DNA of 12,662 nucleotides, taken from CAYLPU01 sp964385635 (lineage in GTDB: Bacteria; Chloroflexota; Anaerolineae; B4-G1). The first letter of the stretch is position 1. Each line of letters starts with the position of its first letter. Position numbers and translations under genes: made by a program. Under the pieces are notes generated by a model that did no database searches, was not told the origin of the DNA, and saw nothing but the letters and a program-made list of their open reading frames with translations. Where the stretch lies: the NCBI GenBank assembly GCA_964385635.1, contig CAYLPU010000126.1:1-12662 (forward strand), read 5' to 3'. Positions 1 to 7,798 of the stretch are shown one piece after another.

Positions 1-1284
1 GACGACTTCGACGCGGACGCGGCGGATGTAGTCCGTCGCGCGGCAGCCCGCGCCATTCAGAGGGCGCGCGAACTCAAGGCCAACCGCGTGGCGAGCATCC
101 TGCACGGCGCTGGGGCAGGCGGCCTATCGGTCGAACCGGCGGCTCAGGCCGCGACCGAGGGCAGCCTGCTGGGGCTGTACGACTATCGTGGTCAGAAGAC
201 AGACGACCCTCCAGAATCCCTGCCCCAGTCGCTTGAACTGATGGTCTTCGACGAGCATGACGTACCTGCAGCGCAGCGGGGCGTGGACGTTGGTCTGGCC
301 ATCGCCGCCGGGGTCACGCTGACGCGCGACCTGGTCAATCTGCCGCCCAACATTTGCACTCCCATCCACATGGCAGAGATCGCCGGTGAGGTCGCCGAGG
401 AGGCTGGCCTGCGCATTGATGTGTTGGAAAGGGAGCAGATGGAACGGATGGGCATGGGCGCGCTGCTGGCCGTGGCCCAGGGCAGCGACACCCCGCCCCG
501 GTTCATCATCCTGGAGCATAACGGGGAACGCGCCGATGAATTGGGTTCGATTGTTCTGGTCGGCAAGGGCGTGACCTTCGACACGGGCGGCTACACCCTC
601 AAATCGAAGGAAAGTATGGGCGGGATGAAGACCGACATGGCCGGCGCGGCTGCCGTCATCGGAGCGATGCGGGCCATCGGCACGCTGGACGTACCGCTGC
701 ACGTGGTCGGCCTGGTCCCCGCCGCAGATAACATGATCAGCGGCCACGCCTACCGCCCGCAGGAAGTCGTCACGGCCAGCAACGGCGTCACCATTGAGAT
801 CAACAGCACCGACGCCGAAGGGCGGATGTTGCTGGCCGACGCGCTTGTCTACGCCGGCCGCTTCCAACCCGCCGCTGTGGTGGACATCGCCACGTTGACT
901 GGGGCGTGCGTCGTGGCGCTGGGCAAGGGGGTGGCGGCGGGGTTGTTCAGCACCGATGAGACGCTGCGGGATGCGCTCCTGGCTGCCGCCGATGCCACCG
1001 CCGAGAGGCTTTGGCCGCTACCGCTGTTCGCCGAATATGAGAAGGACATCGAGTCGCAGACGGCGGACGTCAGGAACAGCGGTGAAAGGTGGGGCGGCGT
1101 CGGTTCGTCAGCGACGTTCCTCAAGCATTTCGTCGCCTATCCTGCCTGGGCGCACGTCGACATGGCCGGGCTGGCGTTCGGAGCCAAGGACAATCCATAC
1201 GTGCCCGACAAGAGCGCGACCGGCTTTGGCGTGCGGTTATTGACCGAGTTCGTGCGGAGGTGGGCGCAGCGAGAACACCGATGA
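1..1284 (+). CDS. pepA: Leucyl aminopeptidase (M17 family), 5'-truncated
   Basis: This is a cytosolic dinuclear-metal aminopeptidase that removes N-terminal residues from peptides. The frame is open from the first base, so the true start lies outside the window and part of the N-terminal domain is missing. The catalytic domain is complete. By alignment from memory with E. coli PepA, the metal and catalytic residues are Lys (565-567, GKG), Asp (580-582, in FDTGG), Lys (601-603), Asp (634-636, in KTDMAG), and Asp, Glu and Arg of the signature (811-825). The signature reads NSTDAEGR, where most family members have NTDAEGR directly, but every ligand is kept. The C-terminus (VDMAGLAFG through TGFGVRLL) is typical of the family. 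The stop overlaps the next start as ATGA (1281-1284), which suggests translational coupling. The family assignment is firm; true substrate preference cannot be read from sequence. Confidence 0.95.
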   Translation, partial: DDFDADAADVVRRAAARAIQRARELKANRVASILHGAGAGGLSVEPAAQAATEGSLLGLYDYRGQKTDDPPESLPQSLELMVFDEHDVPAAQRGVDVGLAIAAGVTLTRDLVNLPPNICTPIHMAEIAGEVAEEAGLRIDVLEREQMERMGMGALLAVAQGSDTPPRFIILEHNGERADELGSIVLVGKGVTFDTGGYTLKSKESMGGMKTDMAGAAAVIGAMRAIGTLDVPLHVVGLVPAADNMISGHAYRPQEVVTASNGVTIEINSTDAEGRMLLADALVYAGRFQPAAVVDIATLTGACVVALGKGVAAGLFSTDETLRDALLAAADATAERLWPLPLFAEYEKDIESQTADVRNSGERWGGVGSSATFLKHFVAYPAWAHVDMAGLAFGAKDNPYVPDKSATGFGVRLLTEFVRRWAQREHR

Positions 1285-2510
1285 CAAAAATCCGCCTGCT
1301 CCACTTCGCAGACCTCCACGTCGGTATGGAGACGTATGGTAGGCTGGACCCCGCCACCGGCGTCAACGGGCGGGTGCTGGACTTCCTGCATCGGTTCGAC
1401 GAACTGATCGACTACGGTTTGGAGCATGAGGTGGACCTGGTGATCTTCGCCGGGGACGCCTACAAGCGCCGTAATCCCAACCCTACCTGCCAGCGGGCCT
1501 TCGCCCGCCGGGTCAAGCGGCTGGCCGACGCCAGCGTGCCGGTCGTCCTGTTAGTGGGCAACCACGACCTGCCGACGATGGTCCAGCGGGCTTCCAGCGT
1601 GGATATCTTCGGCGCGTTGGACGTGCCTAACGTCATCGTGGGGCGGGTCGAGGATGTGCACCGTATAGAGACCCGCCGTGGCCCGGTGCAGGTCGCCACG
1701 GTCCCCTACCCGGCCCGCCAGCGGCTCCTGGCTCGCGACGAATACCGGGGCCTTTCTATTGAGCAGTTAGACGAGGAACTCCGGAGCATTGTCACCGGCA
1801 ACATCCGTGCCCTGGCAGCCAGTCTGGCCCCGGATGTTCCGGCAGTGCTGACCGCCCACCTGAGCGTCTCCGGCGCGACCTTCGGCTCCGAGCGGAGCGT
1901 GATGATTGGACGGGACGCGGTCGTGCTCAAATCGGCCCTGGCCGATCCGGCCTGGGACTACGTCGCGCTCGGCCACGTCCACAAGCACCAGAGCCTCAAT
2001 GAGGGTGGCTATCCGCCGGTGGTCTACGCCGGCAGCCTGGAGCGGATCGATTTCGGCGAGGAGGGGCAGCCGAAAGGATTCTGTTGGGTGGAACTGGCGC
2101 GGGGGGAGACGAGGTATAAATTCGTCGAAGTGGATGCTCGCCCTTTCGTCACCGTGCGCGCCGACGTGCGAGAGGCTCTCAATCCGCTGATGGCGCTGCA
2201 ACAGGCTGTTACAGCCCACGACCTGCGGGAGGCCGTGGTGCGGCTTATCCTGCGACTGCGGGCTGACCAGGAGCCATTGGTGCGTGATCGGGACGTGCGC
2301 GCCCTGTTATCCGACGCCTACTTCGTCGGCTCCATCAACCGCGATGTCGAGCGGGAGGCGCGAGTGCGGCTGGGAAATCTGGCCCCGGAGGAGATGACCG
2401 ACCGCCAACTGCTGGCGAAGTACCTGGAGGTGAAGAATGTGGACCAGGAGCGAGCCAGAGTATTGCAGGAACACGCCGAGGCCATCTTCCAGCCGGAGGG
2501 AGGAAGGTAG
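1281..2510 (+). CDS. sbcD: SbcD/Mre11-like DNA repair exonuclease subunit
   Basis: This 409-aa calcineurin-like metallophosphoesterase is of the SbcD/Mre11 type, the nuclease subunit that with an SbcC/Rad50 ATPase processes DNA ends and hairpins. The phosphoesterase motifs are in order: DLH (D11, H13), GD (G58-D59), GNHD (93-96), a lone His in TAHLS (H193), and GHVH (231-234), followed by YAGSLERIDFGEE (249-261), characteristic of SbcD. The region after about 285 would be the capping and SbcC-binding part. The second motif reads GDAYKRR where E. coli SbcD has GDVFD, but the metal-binding Asp is present. The start is the ATG in the ATGA overlap with pepA, giving MTKIRLLHFADLH, the usual N-terminus. 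No sbcC follows: the next gene is an exported glycosidase 1 nt downstream. The partner may be encoded elsewhere, or this may be a stand-alone nuclease. Confidence 0.9.
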   Translation: MTKIRLLHFADLHVGMETYGRLDPATGVNGRVLDFLHRFDELIDYGLEHEVDLVIFAGDAYKRRNPNPTCQRAFARRVKRLADASVPVVLLVGNHDLPTMVQRASSVDIFGALDVPNVIVGRVEDVHRIETRRGPVQVATVPYPARQRLLARDEYRGLSIEQLDEELRSIVTGNIRALAASLAPDVPAVLTAHLSVSGATFGSERSVMIGRDAVVLKSALADPAWDYVALGHVHKHQSLNEGGYPPVVYAGSLERIDFGEEGQPKGFCWVELARGETRYKFVEVDARPFVTVRADVREALNPLMALQQAVTAHDLREAVVRLILRLRADQEPLVRDRDVRALLSDAYFVGSINRDVEREARVRLGNLAPEEMTDRQLLAKYLEVKNVDQERARVLQEHAEAIFQPEGGR

Positions 2511-2511
2511 C

Positions 2512-3936
2512 ATGACGGGGCTGCGTCGGATTGGCCTGCCCCTGCTGGTGGCGCTGGCGTCGCTGGCGTTGCTGCTGGTGTTGCTGAGCCGGCCCATCGA
2601 GGCTCAGCCGTCTCCACCTGATCCGTTGGCCTTCGCCGCGCAGGTCGGCCTCAACCAGGCGTGGTACGTCCAACATGGCTACGCCAACGAGGCTGTTGTC
2701 CTCCCGCCCATCGCCCCGGCCTGCTTCCCTGCATCCCCCTCACAACCGCAGACTGTCATCACTCCCGCGCTTGATCACCATGCCTACCTGCCGCTGGTGC
2801 GGGTCGGTGGCTCCAGCGAGATGACTGAGACCCGTGCGCTGTGGGTGACCCGCTGGGACTACAGCACCATCACCGACGTGCAGACACTGGTCGAAAACGC
2901 TGCCGGGGCCGGGTTCAATATGCTGCTCTTCCAGGTGCGCGGTACCGCCGACGCTTTCTATACCCCTGGCCTGGAACCCTGGGCCACCCGGCTGAGCGGC
3001 ACGTTGGGCCAGTACCCTGGCTGGGACCCACTCCAGGCCGCCGTCGAGGCTGCCCACGCCCACGATCTGGAGTTGCACGCCTACGTGAACGTCTACACAG
3101 TGTGGGCGGGCGAGACCCCGCCGATCACAGACACCGTGCCCGAGCACCTGTTCTGGACCCTCTCGCACCGTCACGGGGACGATTGGCGTCACGTGGACAG
3201 TTCCGGTGTGACGATGACGCTGACCGACACGGCGTATCTCTGGGCCACACCTGCCCTCACCGGCGTGGTGGATCACGTCATCTCCGTCACGACTGATCTG
3301 GTCACCCGCTACGATGTGGACGGCGTGCACCTCGATATGGTGCGCTACGGCAACCAGAAGTACTCCTACGATCCGTTCAGCAACGCCGGGTATGAGGCTG
3401 CCCATGCTGCGGAGCCCACGCTCACCCGCGCTGAGTGGCAGCGCCGGCAGGTCACGCTGCTGGTCAACCGGGTGTATTCGAGGGTGCTTCCGGTCCGGCC
3501 GGGGCTGCGGCTTTCGGCAGCGGTGTGGCCGGTCTACCAGGACTACTGGGGGTGGGGCTACAGTGAGGGGTACAGCGATTACTACCAGGATTCCCAGGGT
3601 TGGGCACTCAATGACACCATTGACGCGATCATGCCGATGATCTATCCGGCGAGCGTTTTTTCCACTCCCAACGTCTTCACGCCAACCCAGTTTTCCATAC
3701 TCGTGTCGGACTTCCTGGCGCACGATGGTGGTCGGCACGTCTTTCCCGGCATCAGCGCCCAGTACGCCGACTTTGACGAAATCGCCCAGCGCATCGCCGT
3801 CGCCCGCGACCTGGACGCACCTGGTCACGCCATCTTCTCCGCGCGGCTGGTTGCCAACAACGACTACTGGGATGAGTTTGCTGCTGGCCCCTACGTGCTG
3901 CCAGCGACTGTCCCGCCGGTCACCTGGCGTCCGTAG
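2512..3936 (+). CDS. Exported GHL10-type glycoside hydrolase-like protein
   Basis: This 474-aa protein has a basic start, a hydrophobic stretch at residues 8-26 and an AQPSPP junction, consistent with a signal peptide or N-terminal anchor, so it probably acts outside the membrane. A variable segment follows. From about residue 105 (ETRALWVTRWDY) it is a TIM-barrel domain of the glycosyl hydrolase-like 10 family (YngK/DUF187 type), with FNMLLFQVRG, the central DGVHLDMVRY (270-279) and DAIMPMIYP near the C-terminal strands. Proteins of this family are predicted glycosidases; few have been characterised and the substrate is unknown. ATG 2512 is chosen because a strong GGAGGGAGG sits just upstream and because the signal peptide follows directly; the open frame further upstream lies inside sbcD. 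It lies 1 nt after sbcD and 13 nt before the acyltransferase, as part of the same run of genes. Confidence 0.85.
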   Translation: MTGLRRIGLPLLVALASLALLLVLLSRPIEAQPSPPDPLAFAAQVGLNQAWYVQHGYANEAVVLPPIAPACFPASPSQPQTVITPALDHHAYLPLVRVGGSSEMTETRALWVTRWDYSTITDVQTLVENAAGAGFNMLLFQVRGTADAFYTPGLEPWATRLSGTLGQYPGWDPLQAAVEAAHAHDLELHAYVNVYTVWAGETPPITDTVPEHLFWTLSHRHGDDWRHVDSSGVTMTLTDTAYLWATPALTGVVDHVISVTTDLVTRYDVDGVHLDMVRYGNQKYSYDPFSNAGYEAAHAAEPTLTRAEWQRRQVTLLVNRVYSRVLPVRPGLRLSAAVWPVYQDYWGWGYSEGYSDYYQDSQGWALNDTIDAIMPMIYPASVFSTPNVFTPTQFSILVSDFLAHDGGRHVFPGISAQYADFDEIAQRIAVARDLDAPGHAIFSARLVANNDYWDEFAAGPYVLPATVPPVTWRP

Positions 3937-3949
3937 ATGAGGTGTGCTG

Positions 3950-4885
3950 ATGTCCCAAGACCACCACCCTGAACAGCAATCTCAACTTACACCACTCCAG
4001 CGCTTGCTCAGCAGCAGCCTGGTCACCGGTGCGGGGATGTTCCTCAGCAAATATGTACCACCCTTTGTCGGGTATGCCATAGGTGGTCTCATTGCCGGGC
4101 TGATCAACTGGCTCAAGCCGGACGTCTACTGGATCGTGCACACCAATCTGCGCCAGGTGGTGGGGCCGCAGGTGGATGAGAAGGGACTACATCGGCTGGT
4201 ACGCCAGGTCTTCTGCAACACCGCGCGCAACAACTACGACCTCTGGCACCTGGTGAGCCAGGGACAGGAGGCGATACACGCGGCCGTGCACCTCTCACCG
4301 GATGCCCGGGCGCACATGGATTATGCCGCCCAGCGTGGTAAGGGAGTGGTCGTCGTCGGGACCCACACCGGTAATTTCGACCTGGGCATCCTGGCGCTGG
4401 CCGTCCATGGGCTGGAGGTCCAGGTGTTGGGGCTGGCGGCCCCTCCGGCTGGCGGCTTCGACCTGATGGATCAGATGCGTGCGCGTTCGGGCGTGCACCT
4501 GACGTCCATCAGTGTTACTGCGTTGCGCCAGGCCATCAAGCGCTTGCGCGCCGGGGGGGTCGTGCTGACTGGCGTGGACCGGCCCGTGGGCGACGAGGGG
4601 CGACGGGTCGAGTTTTTCGGCCGCCCGGCCCCACTGCCGACGGGTCACATCCGGCTGGCGCTCAAGACTGATGCGACCATCCTCGTCGCCGGGTCCCACC
4701 GCGACCCGCAGAGGGGCAACGTGGTGCGCCTCTCCCCACCGCTGGAGATGATCCGCACCGGCGACCCGGACGAGGACCTGCGGGTCAACACGCGGCGCGT
4801 GACCGCTTGGCTGGAGGAGTTCATCCGTGCCCGGCCGGAGCAGTGGGCTATGTTCGTCCCGGTGTGGCCGGAGCAGCATCCATAG
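3950..4885 (+). CDS. LpxL/HtrB-family lysophospholipid acyltransferase-like protein
   Basis: This 311-aa protein belongs to the LPLAT superfamily, in the branch of lipid A lauroyl/myristoyl transferases and actinobacterial PatA-like enzymes. It shows the HX4D catalytic motif HTGNFD (H139, D144), followed by the second block TGVDRPVGDEG...VEFFGRPAPLPTGHIRLAL, which matches the LpxL block that normally reads FFGxPAxTPxGxARLA. A hydrophobic stretch (about 39-55, FVGYAIGGLIAGLINWL) probably associates it with the inner membrane. ATG 3950 is preferred over GTG 3944 because a GAGGTG lies about 5 nt upstream. It sits between an exported glycosidase and a quinate-dehydrogenase-like gene. If the host is a Chloroflexota member without lipopolysaccharide, the acceptor is more likely a glycolipid (for example a PIM-like mannolipid) than lipid A; that is inference. 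Confidence 0.82.
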   Translation: MSQDHHPEQQSQLTPLQRLLSSSLVTGAGMFLSKYVPPFVGYAIGGLIAGLINWLKPDVYWIVHTNLRQVVGPQVDEKGLHRLVRQVFCNTARNNYDLWHLVSQGQEAIHAAVHLSPDARAHMDYAAQRGKGVVVVGTHTGNFDLGILALAVHGLEVQVLGLAAPPAGGFDLMDQMRARSGVHLTSISVTALRQAIKRLRAGGVVLTGVDRPVGDEGRRVEFFGRPAPLPTGHIRLALKTDATILVAGSHRDPQRGNVVRLSPPLEMIRTGDPDEDLRVNTRRVTAWLEEFIRARPEQWAMFVPVWPEQHP

Positions 4886-4902
4886 AACAAGTGAGGGTTC
4901 TG

Positions 4903-5805
4903 ATGAAAAAGGTACTTAGTATCAGCCTGGGGTCTTCGACCCGCGATCACACCACCGAAGCCGAATTCCTGGGGGAGCGCTTCTGGATCAGCCGCCAGGG
5001 CACCGAAGGCGACTTCGAGAAAGCGCTCCAACTGTACCGCGAGTACGATGGCAAGGTGGATGCCTTCGGCGTGGGGGGCACCGAGTTCTATCAGGTCGTC
5101 GCCGGCCGTCGCTATTACTGGCGCGACGCCCGCCGCATCCGAGAGGCGATCAGAATCTCCAAAGTTGGCGACGGCAACGGTATCAAGCACCTCTTGGCCC
5201 CCTATGCGCTGCGGTCTCTGGAGGAGCACGGCATCGAACTCAAGGGCAAGCGGGTGCTTCAGACGACCGCTGTGGATCGCTACGGCATGGCGAAGGCGCT
5301 GGTGGATGCCGGGTGCGACGTCACCTTCGGTGACCTTATGTTCACGCTGGGCTTGCCCATCCCCATCCGCAGCCTGCGCACCGTTCACGTTCTTGCTGTA
5401 CTGCTCCTGCCACTGCTCACCCAGTTGCCCTTCTCGGTATTCTACGCGCAAGGGGAGCAGCAGGAGAAACAGCCCTCGACCAAATACTCCCGCTACTACG
5501 AGCAGGCCGATATCATTACGGGCGATTTCATCCAGATCCGGTCCAATATGCCCGATGACCTCATGGGCAAGATCATCATCACCAATACGACCACGGCCCG
5601 GAACTTCGAGGAACTCCAGGAACGCAATCTGCACATACTGGTGACGACCACGCCTCGTCTGGCGGGCCGCTCCTTTGGGACTAATGTGATGGAGGCGGTC
5701 TGCCGTTGCCTGGTGGACAAACCCGACGACCAGATCACCTCTGAGGACTTTGTTGACCTCATTGAGCGCATCCCGCTTAAACCGCAAGTGCACGTGCTGA
5801 GCTGA
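4903..5805 (+). CDS. Quinate 5-dehydrogenase-like conserved protein
   Basis: This 300-aa protein resembles, from memory, a family in Firmicutes, Chloroflexota and relatives that databases label quinate 5-dehydrogenase. Visible features are the N-terminus KKVLSISLGSSTRDH, VDAFGVGGTEFYQVV, a likely Rossmann-type strand-turn GKRVLQTTAVDRYGMAKALVDAGCDVTFGDL (written here only as a landmark at about residues 115-145), and a C-terminal TTTPRLAGRSFGTNVMEA. A hydrophobic stretch at about 157-180 (VLAVLLLPLLTQLPF) is unusual for a soluble dehydrogenase and may touch the membrane. I see no classic shikimate dehydrogenase catalytic Lys/Asp motif, so the enzymatic label is weak. ATG 4903 follows a GTGAGG ribosome-binding site and starts 17 nt after the acyltransferase. 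It is the last gene of the run; 186 nt of intergenic DNA follows. Confidence 0.6.
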   Translation: MKKVLSISLGSSTRDHTTEAEFLGERFWISRQGTEGDFEKALQLYREYDGKVDAFGVGGTEFYQVVAGRRYYWRDARRIREAIRISKVGDGNGIKHLLAPYALRSLEEHGIELKGKRVLQTTAVDRYGMAKALVDAGCDVTFGDLMFTLGLPIPIRSLRTVHVLAVLLLPLLTQLPFSVFYAQGEQQEKQPSTKYSRYYEQADIITGDFIQIRSNMPDDLMGKIIITNTTTARNFEELQERNLHILVTTTPRLAGRSFGTNVMEAVCRCLVDKPDDQITSEDFVDLIERIPLKPQVHVLS

Positions 5806-5847
5806 TGTCTTCAAGTCTGTCCTAATGTGCACCATCACCCAACGCAA

Positions 5848-5867
5848 GTTTGCCAAACCTGTCAGGT
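5848..5867. promoter_or_regulatory. Two overlapping 11-bp dyads upstream of iorA
   Basis: GTTTGCCAAAC (5848-5858) and ACCTGTCAGGT (5857-5867) are each a perfect 5-1-5 inverted repeat, and they share two bases. They lie in the gap between the quinate-dehydrogenase-like gene and iorA, about 50 bp upstream of the candidate iorA promoter. They could be an operator for a dimeric regulator or part of a dispersed intergenic repeat. My impression, from memory only, is that ACCTGTCAGGT-like sequences are frequent between genes in Chloroflexota. No regulator can be named. Confidence 0.35.
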
Positions 5868-5916
5868 CTCGTGTTCTTTCGTGATCTCTGTCACCGACTA
5901 GGGGGAGGGCCGTCAC

Positions 5917-5945
5917 TTGTCCCCTTGCCATTCTTGCGGTACACT
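5917..5945 (+). promoter_or_regulatory. Candidate sigma-70 promoter of iorA
   Basis: TTGTCC (5917-5922) and TACACT (5940-5945) are separated by 17 bp, with four of six consensus matches each. Transcription would start near 5952, leaving a leader of about 40 nt with a GAGGAG ribosome-binding site (5979-5984). A short GC stem (AGGGG 5900-5904 with CCCCT 5921-5925) overlaps the -35 element; it may be incidental. Confidence 0.5.
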
Positions 5946-5991
5946 GGAAACACTGATCAATGCCTTGAGGAGTAAACCGAGGAGTGAACCA

Positions 5992-7782
5992 ATGAAGCGA
6001 CTGCTTTCGGGCAACGAAGCGATTGCGCTGGGGGCGTGGGAGGCGGGCGTCAGGTACGCCGCTGCCTATCCGGGCACCCCTAGCACGGAGATTCTGCCCG
6101 CGCTGGCCCAGTACGCCGGCGTGCGGGCCGAGTGGGCCTCCAATGAGAAGGTCGCATTGGATGCCGCCATCGGGGCCTCCTTCGCCGGGGGGCGGGCGCT
6201 GGCGGCGATGAAGCACGTCGGCGTCAACGTCGCCTCAGACAGCCTGATAACCCTCTCCTACACGGGCGTGGGGGCGGGGTTGGTGCTGGTCAGCGCCGAT
6301 GACCCCGGTTCCTTCAGTTCTCAGAACGAGCAGGACAACCGCCACTACGCCCGCTTCGGCAAGTTCCCTTGCCTGGAGCCGACCGACAGCCAGGAGGCGA
6401 AGGATTTCACCCGCTTCGCCTTCGAGCTGAGCGAGCAATTCGACACGCCGGTGATGCTGCGTTCTACTACGCGCATCTCCCATTCCAAGAGCGCGGTCGA
6501 GGTGAAGATGCCCGCTGGACCACGCGAACCTGGACCCCTGCCTCCCTTCGAGCGCAAGCCGCGCAAGTACGTGATGATCCCCGCCTATGCCCGGCCGCGC
6601 CACCCGGAGGTCGAAGCCCGCTTGCAGGCCCTGGTCGAGTACGCCGAATCCTGTCCGCTCAATCGGGTGGAGTGGGGGGATAGGCGCGTCGGCGTCATCA
6701 GCAACGGCGTGGCCTACCAGTACGCCCGCGAGATCTTCGCTGGTTTTTCGTTCCTCAAACTGGGGATGACCTATCCGCTCCCAGCGGGTATGATCCGCGA
6801 CTTCGCCGCCGAGGTTGAGGCGCTGGTCGTCGTTGAGGAACTGGATCCCTTCATTGAGGAACAGGTCCGCGCGCTGGGGCTGGAGGTCATCGGCAAGGAG
6901 TTCTTCCCCGCGACTGGCGAACTAACGCTGGCCCGCGTTCGGGAGAGTGCCATCAAAGCCGGCCTCCCCGTCTCCCACACTCCCACACTCCCACACCCCG
7001 ATACTCCCACGCTCTCAATCCCTCCCCGCCCCCCTGCCCTCTGTCCTGGCTGCCCCCACCGTGCCGTCTACTTCAACCTGCGGAAGCTGAAACTATTGGT
7101 GTCGGGCGACATCGGCTGTTATGCTATCAGTGTCCTTCCCCCCTTTGAGGAGATGGACATGCTGATCTCGATGGGGGCGAGCATTGGGATGGCCCATGGG
7201 GCCAAGCAGGCCGGATGCCCTGACAAGATCGTCGCTACCATTGGCGATTCTACCTTTTTCCACTCCGGCCTCCCGGAACTGGCGAACATCATCTACAATC
7301 GGGGTGTGGCCTGCACGATGATCCTGGACAACGGCACGACGGCGATGACTGGCGGGCAGGACAACCCCGCCACCGGAGTCACGCTGCAAGGGGAGACCAC
7401 CCAGGCGATTGACATTGAGGCAGTGGTGCGGGCGATGGGCGTCGAGGACCTGTGGGTGGTAGACGCGCTGGATGTCCAGGGAGTGGAGCGGGCCATCCGA
7501 GAGGCGACCGGAATCGAGGGCCGGCCCACTGTCATCATCGTCAACGGGGCCTGCGTCTTCACCCCGCAGTTCCAACGGCGTCCAGCCGTCACGGTTGACC
7601 TCCAGGTCTGCAACGGCTGCGGCTTCTGTTTCCGCGTCGGCTGCCCGGCCATCCTCAAGTCGGGGGAGGCAGACGCGAAGACGAAACGTCCCAAGGCGGA
7701 GATTGACCCGCTCCTGTGCACCGGTTGCACCGTCTGCCTGCAGGTATGCCCGCGCCAGGCGATCTACCAGGTGGGGGAATAG
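5992..7782 (+). CDS. iorA: Indolepyruvate:ferredoxin oxidoreductase, alpha subunit
   Basis: This 596-aa large subunit of the TPP-dependent enzyme oxidatively decarboxylates indolepyruvate and other aryl-pyruvates to aryl-acetyl-CoA, reducing ferredoxin. In order: the N-terminal pyrimidine-binding domain (LLSGNEAIALGAWEAG, AAAYPGTPSTEIL), a transketolase C-like segment, CPGCPHR (351-357), the TPP-binding domain with GDIGCY and IGDSTFFHSG (D419), and a C-terminal two-cluster ferredoxin domain with C540, C543, C546, C551 and C576, C579, C582, C586, each followed by Pro. The length is normal for IorA. ATG 5992 is chosen for the GAGGAG 7 nt upstream and the family-typical start; the frame is open further upstream (TTG 5917) but that is within the promoter. 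Residues 325-343 are a Pro/Thr-rich linker encoded by 8-bp tandem repeats. iorB follows after 37 nt. Confidence 0.96.
   Translation: MKRLLSGNEAIALGAWEAGVRYAAAYPGTPSTEILPALAQYAGVRAEWASNEKVALDAAIGASFAGGRALAAMKHVGVNVASDSLITLSYTGVGAGLVLVSADDPGSFSSQNEQDNRHYARFGKFPCLEPTDSQEAKDFTRFAFELSEQFDTPVMLRSTTRISHSKSAVEVKMPAGPREPGPLPPFERKPRKYVMIPAYARPRHPEVEARLQALVEYAESCPLNRVEWGDRRVGVISNGVAYQYAREIFAGFSFLKLGMTYPLPAGMIRDFAAEVEALVVVEELDPFIEEQVRALGLEVIGKEFFPATGELTLARVRESAIKAGLPVSHTPTLPHPDTPTLSIPPRPPALCPGCPHRAVYFNLRKLKLLVSGDIGCYAISVLPPFEEMDMLISMGASIGMAHGAKQAGCPDKIVATIGDSTFFHSGLPELANIIYNRGVACTMILDNGTTAMTGGQDNPATGVTLQGETTQAIDIEAVVRAMGVEDLWVVDALDVQGVERAIREATGIEGRPTVIIVNGACVFTPQFQRRPAVTVDLQVCNGCGFCFRVGCPAILKSGEADAKTKRPKAEIDPLLCTGCTVCLQVCPRQAIYQVGE
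6964..7019 (+). repeat. Octamer tandem repeat inside iorA (CTCCCACA units)
   Basis: Three perfect head-to-tail copies of CTCCCACA occupy 6972-6995. They are flanked by degenerate copies: CTCCCCGT (6964-6971), CCCCGATA (6996-7003), CTCCCACG (7004-7011) and CTCTCAAT (7012-7019), seven units in all. The 8-bp unit is not a multiple of three, so each unit is read in a different frame, giving a low-complexity HTPTLPHPDTPTL linker between the transketolase C-like segment and the CPGC motif. Confidence 0.85.
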
Positions 7783-7798
7783 CCGCAGGCTTCGCCGT

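Noticed and set aside
124..867. - strand open frame (247 codons) inside pepA
   Set aside because: It is antisense to the aminopeptidase catalytic domain and shows no independent coding evidence.
2740..3828. Long - strand open frame (362 codons) inside the GHL10 gene
   Set aside because: It is antisense to a clear TIM-barrel protein and has no recognisable domain; its His/Val/Gly-rich composition is typical of shadow frames.
5917..5991. Upstream TTG start extending IorA by 25 residues
   Set aside because: The extension would begin in the -35 element, does not resemble IorA N-termini, and the ATG at 5992 has a good ribosome-binding site.
4645..6216. Long - strand open frame (523 codons) across the acyltransferase, the quinate-dehydrogenase-like gene and the start of iorA
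   Set aside because: It runs antisense through three well-supported genes and across an intergenic gap, has no family motifs and a low-complexity composition. It is a by-product of high GC content.
6964..7019. CRISPR-like repeat array
   Set aside because: The repeats are 8-bp tandem units with no spacers and lie within a coding sequence.
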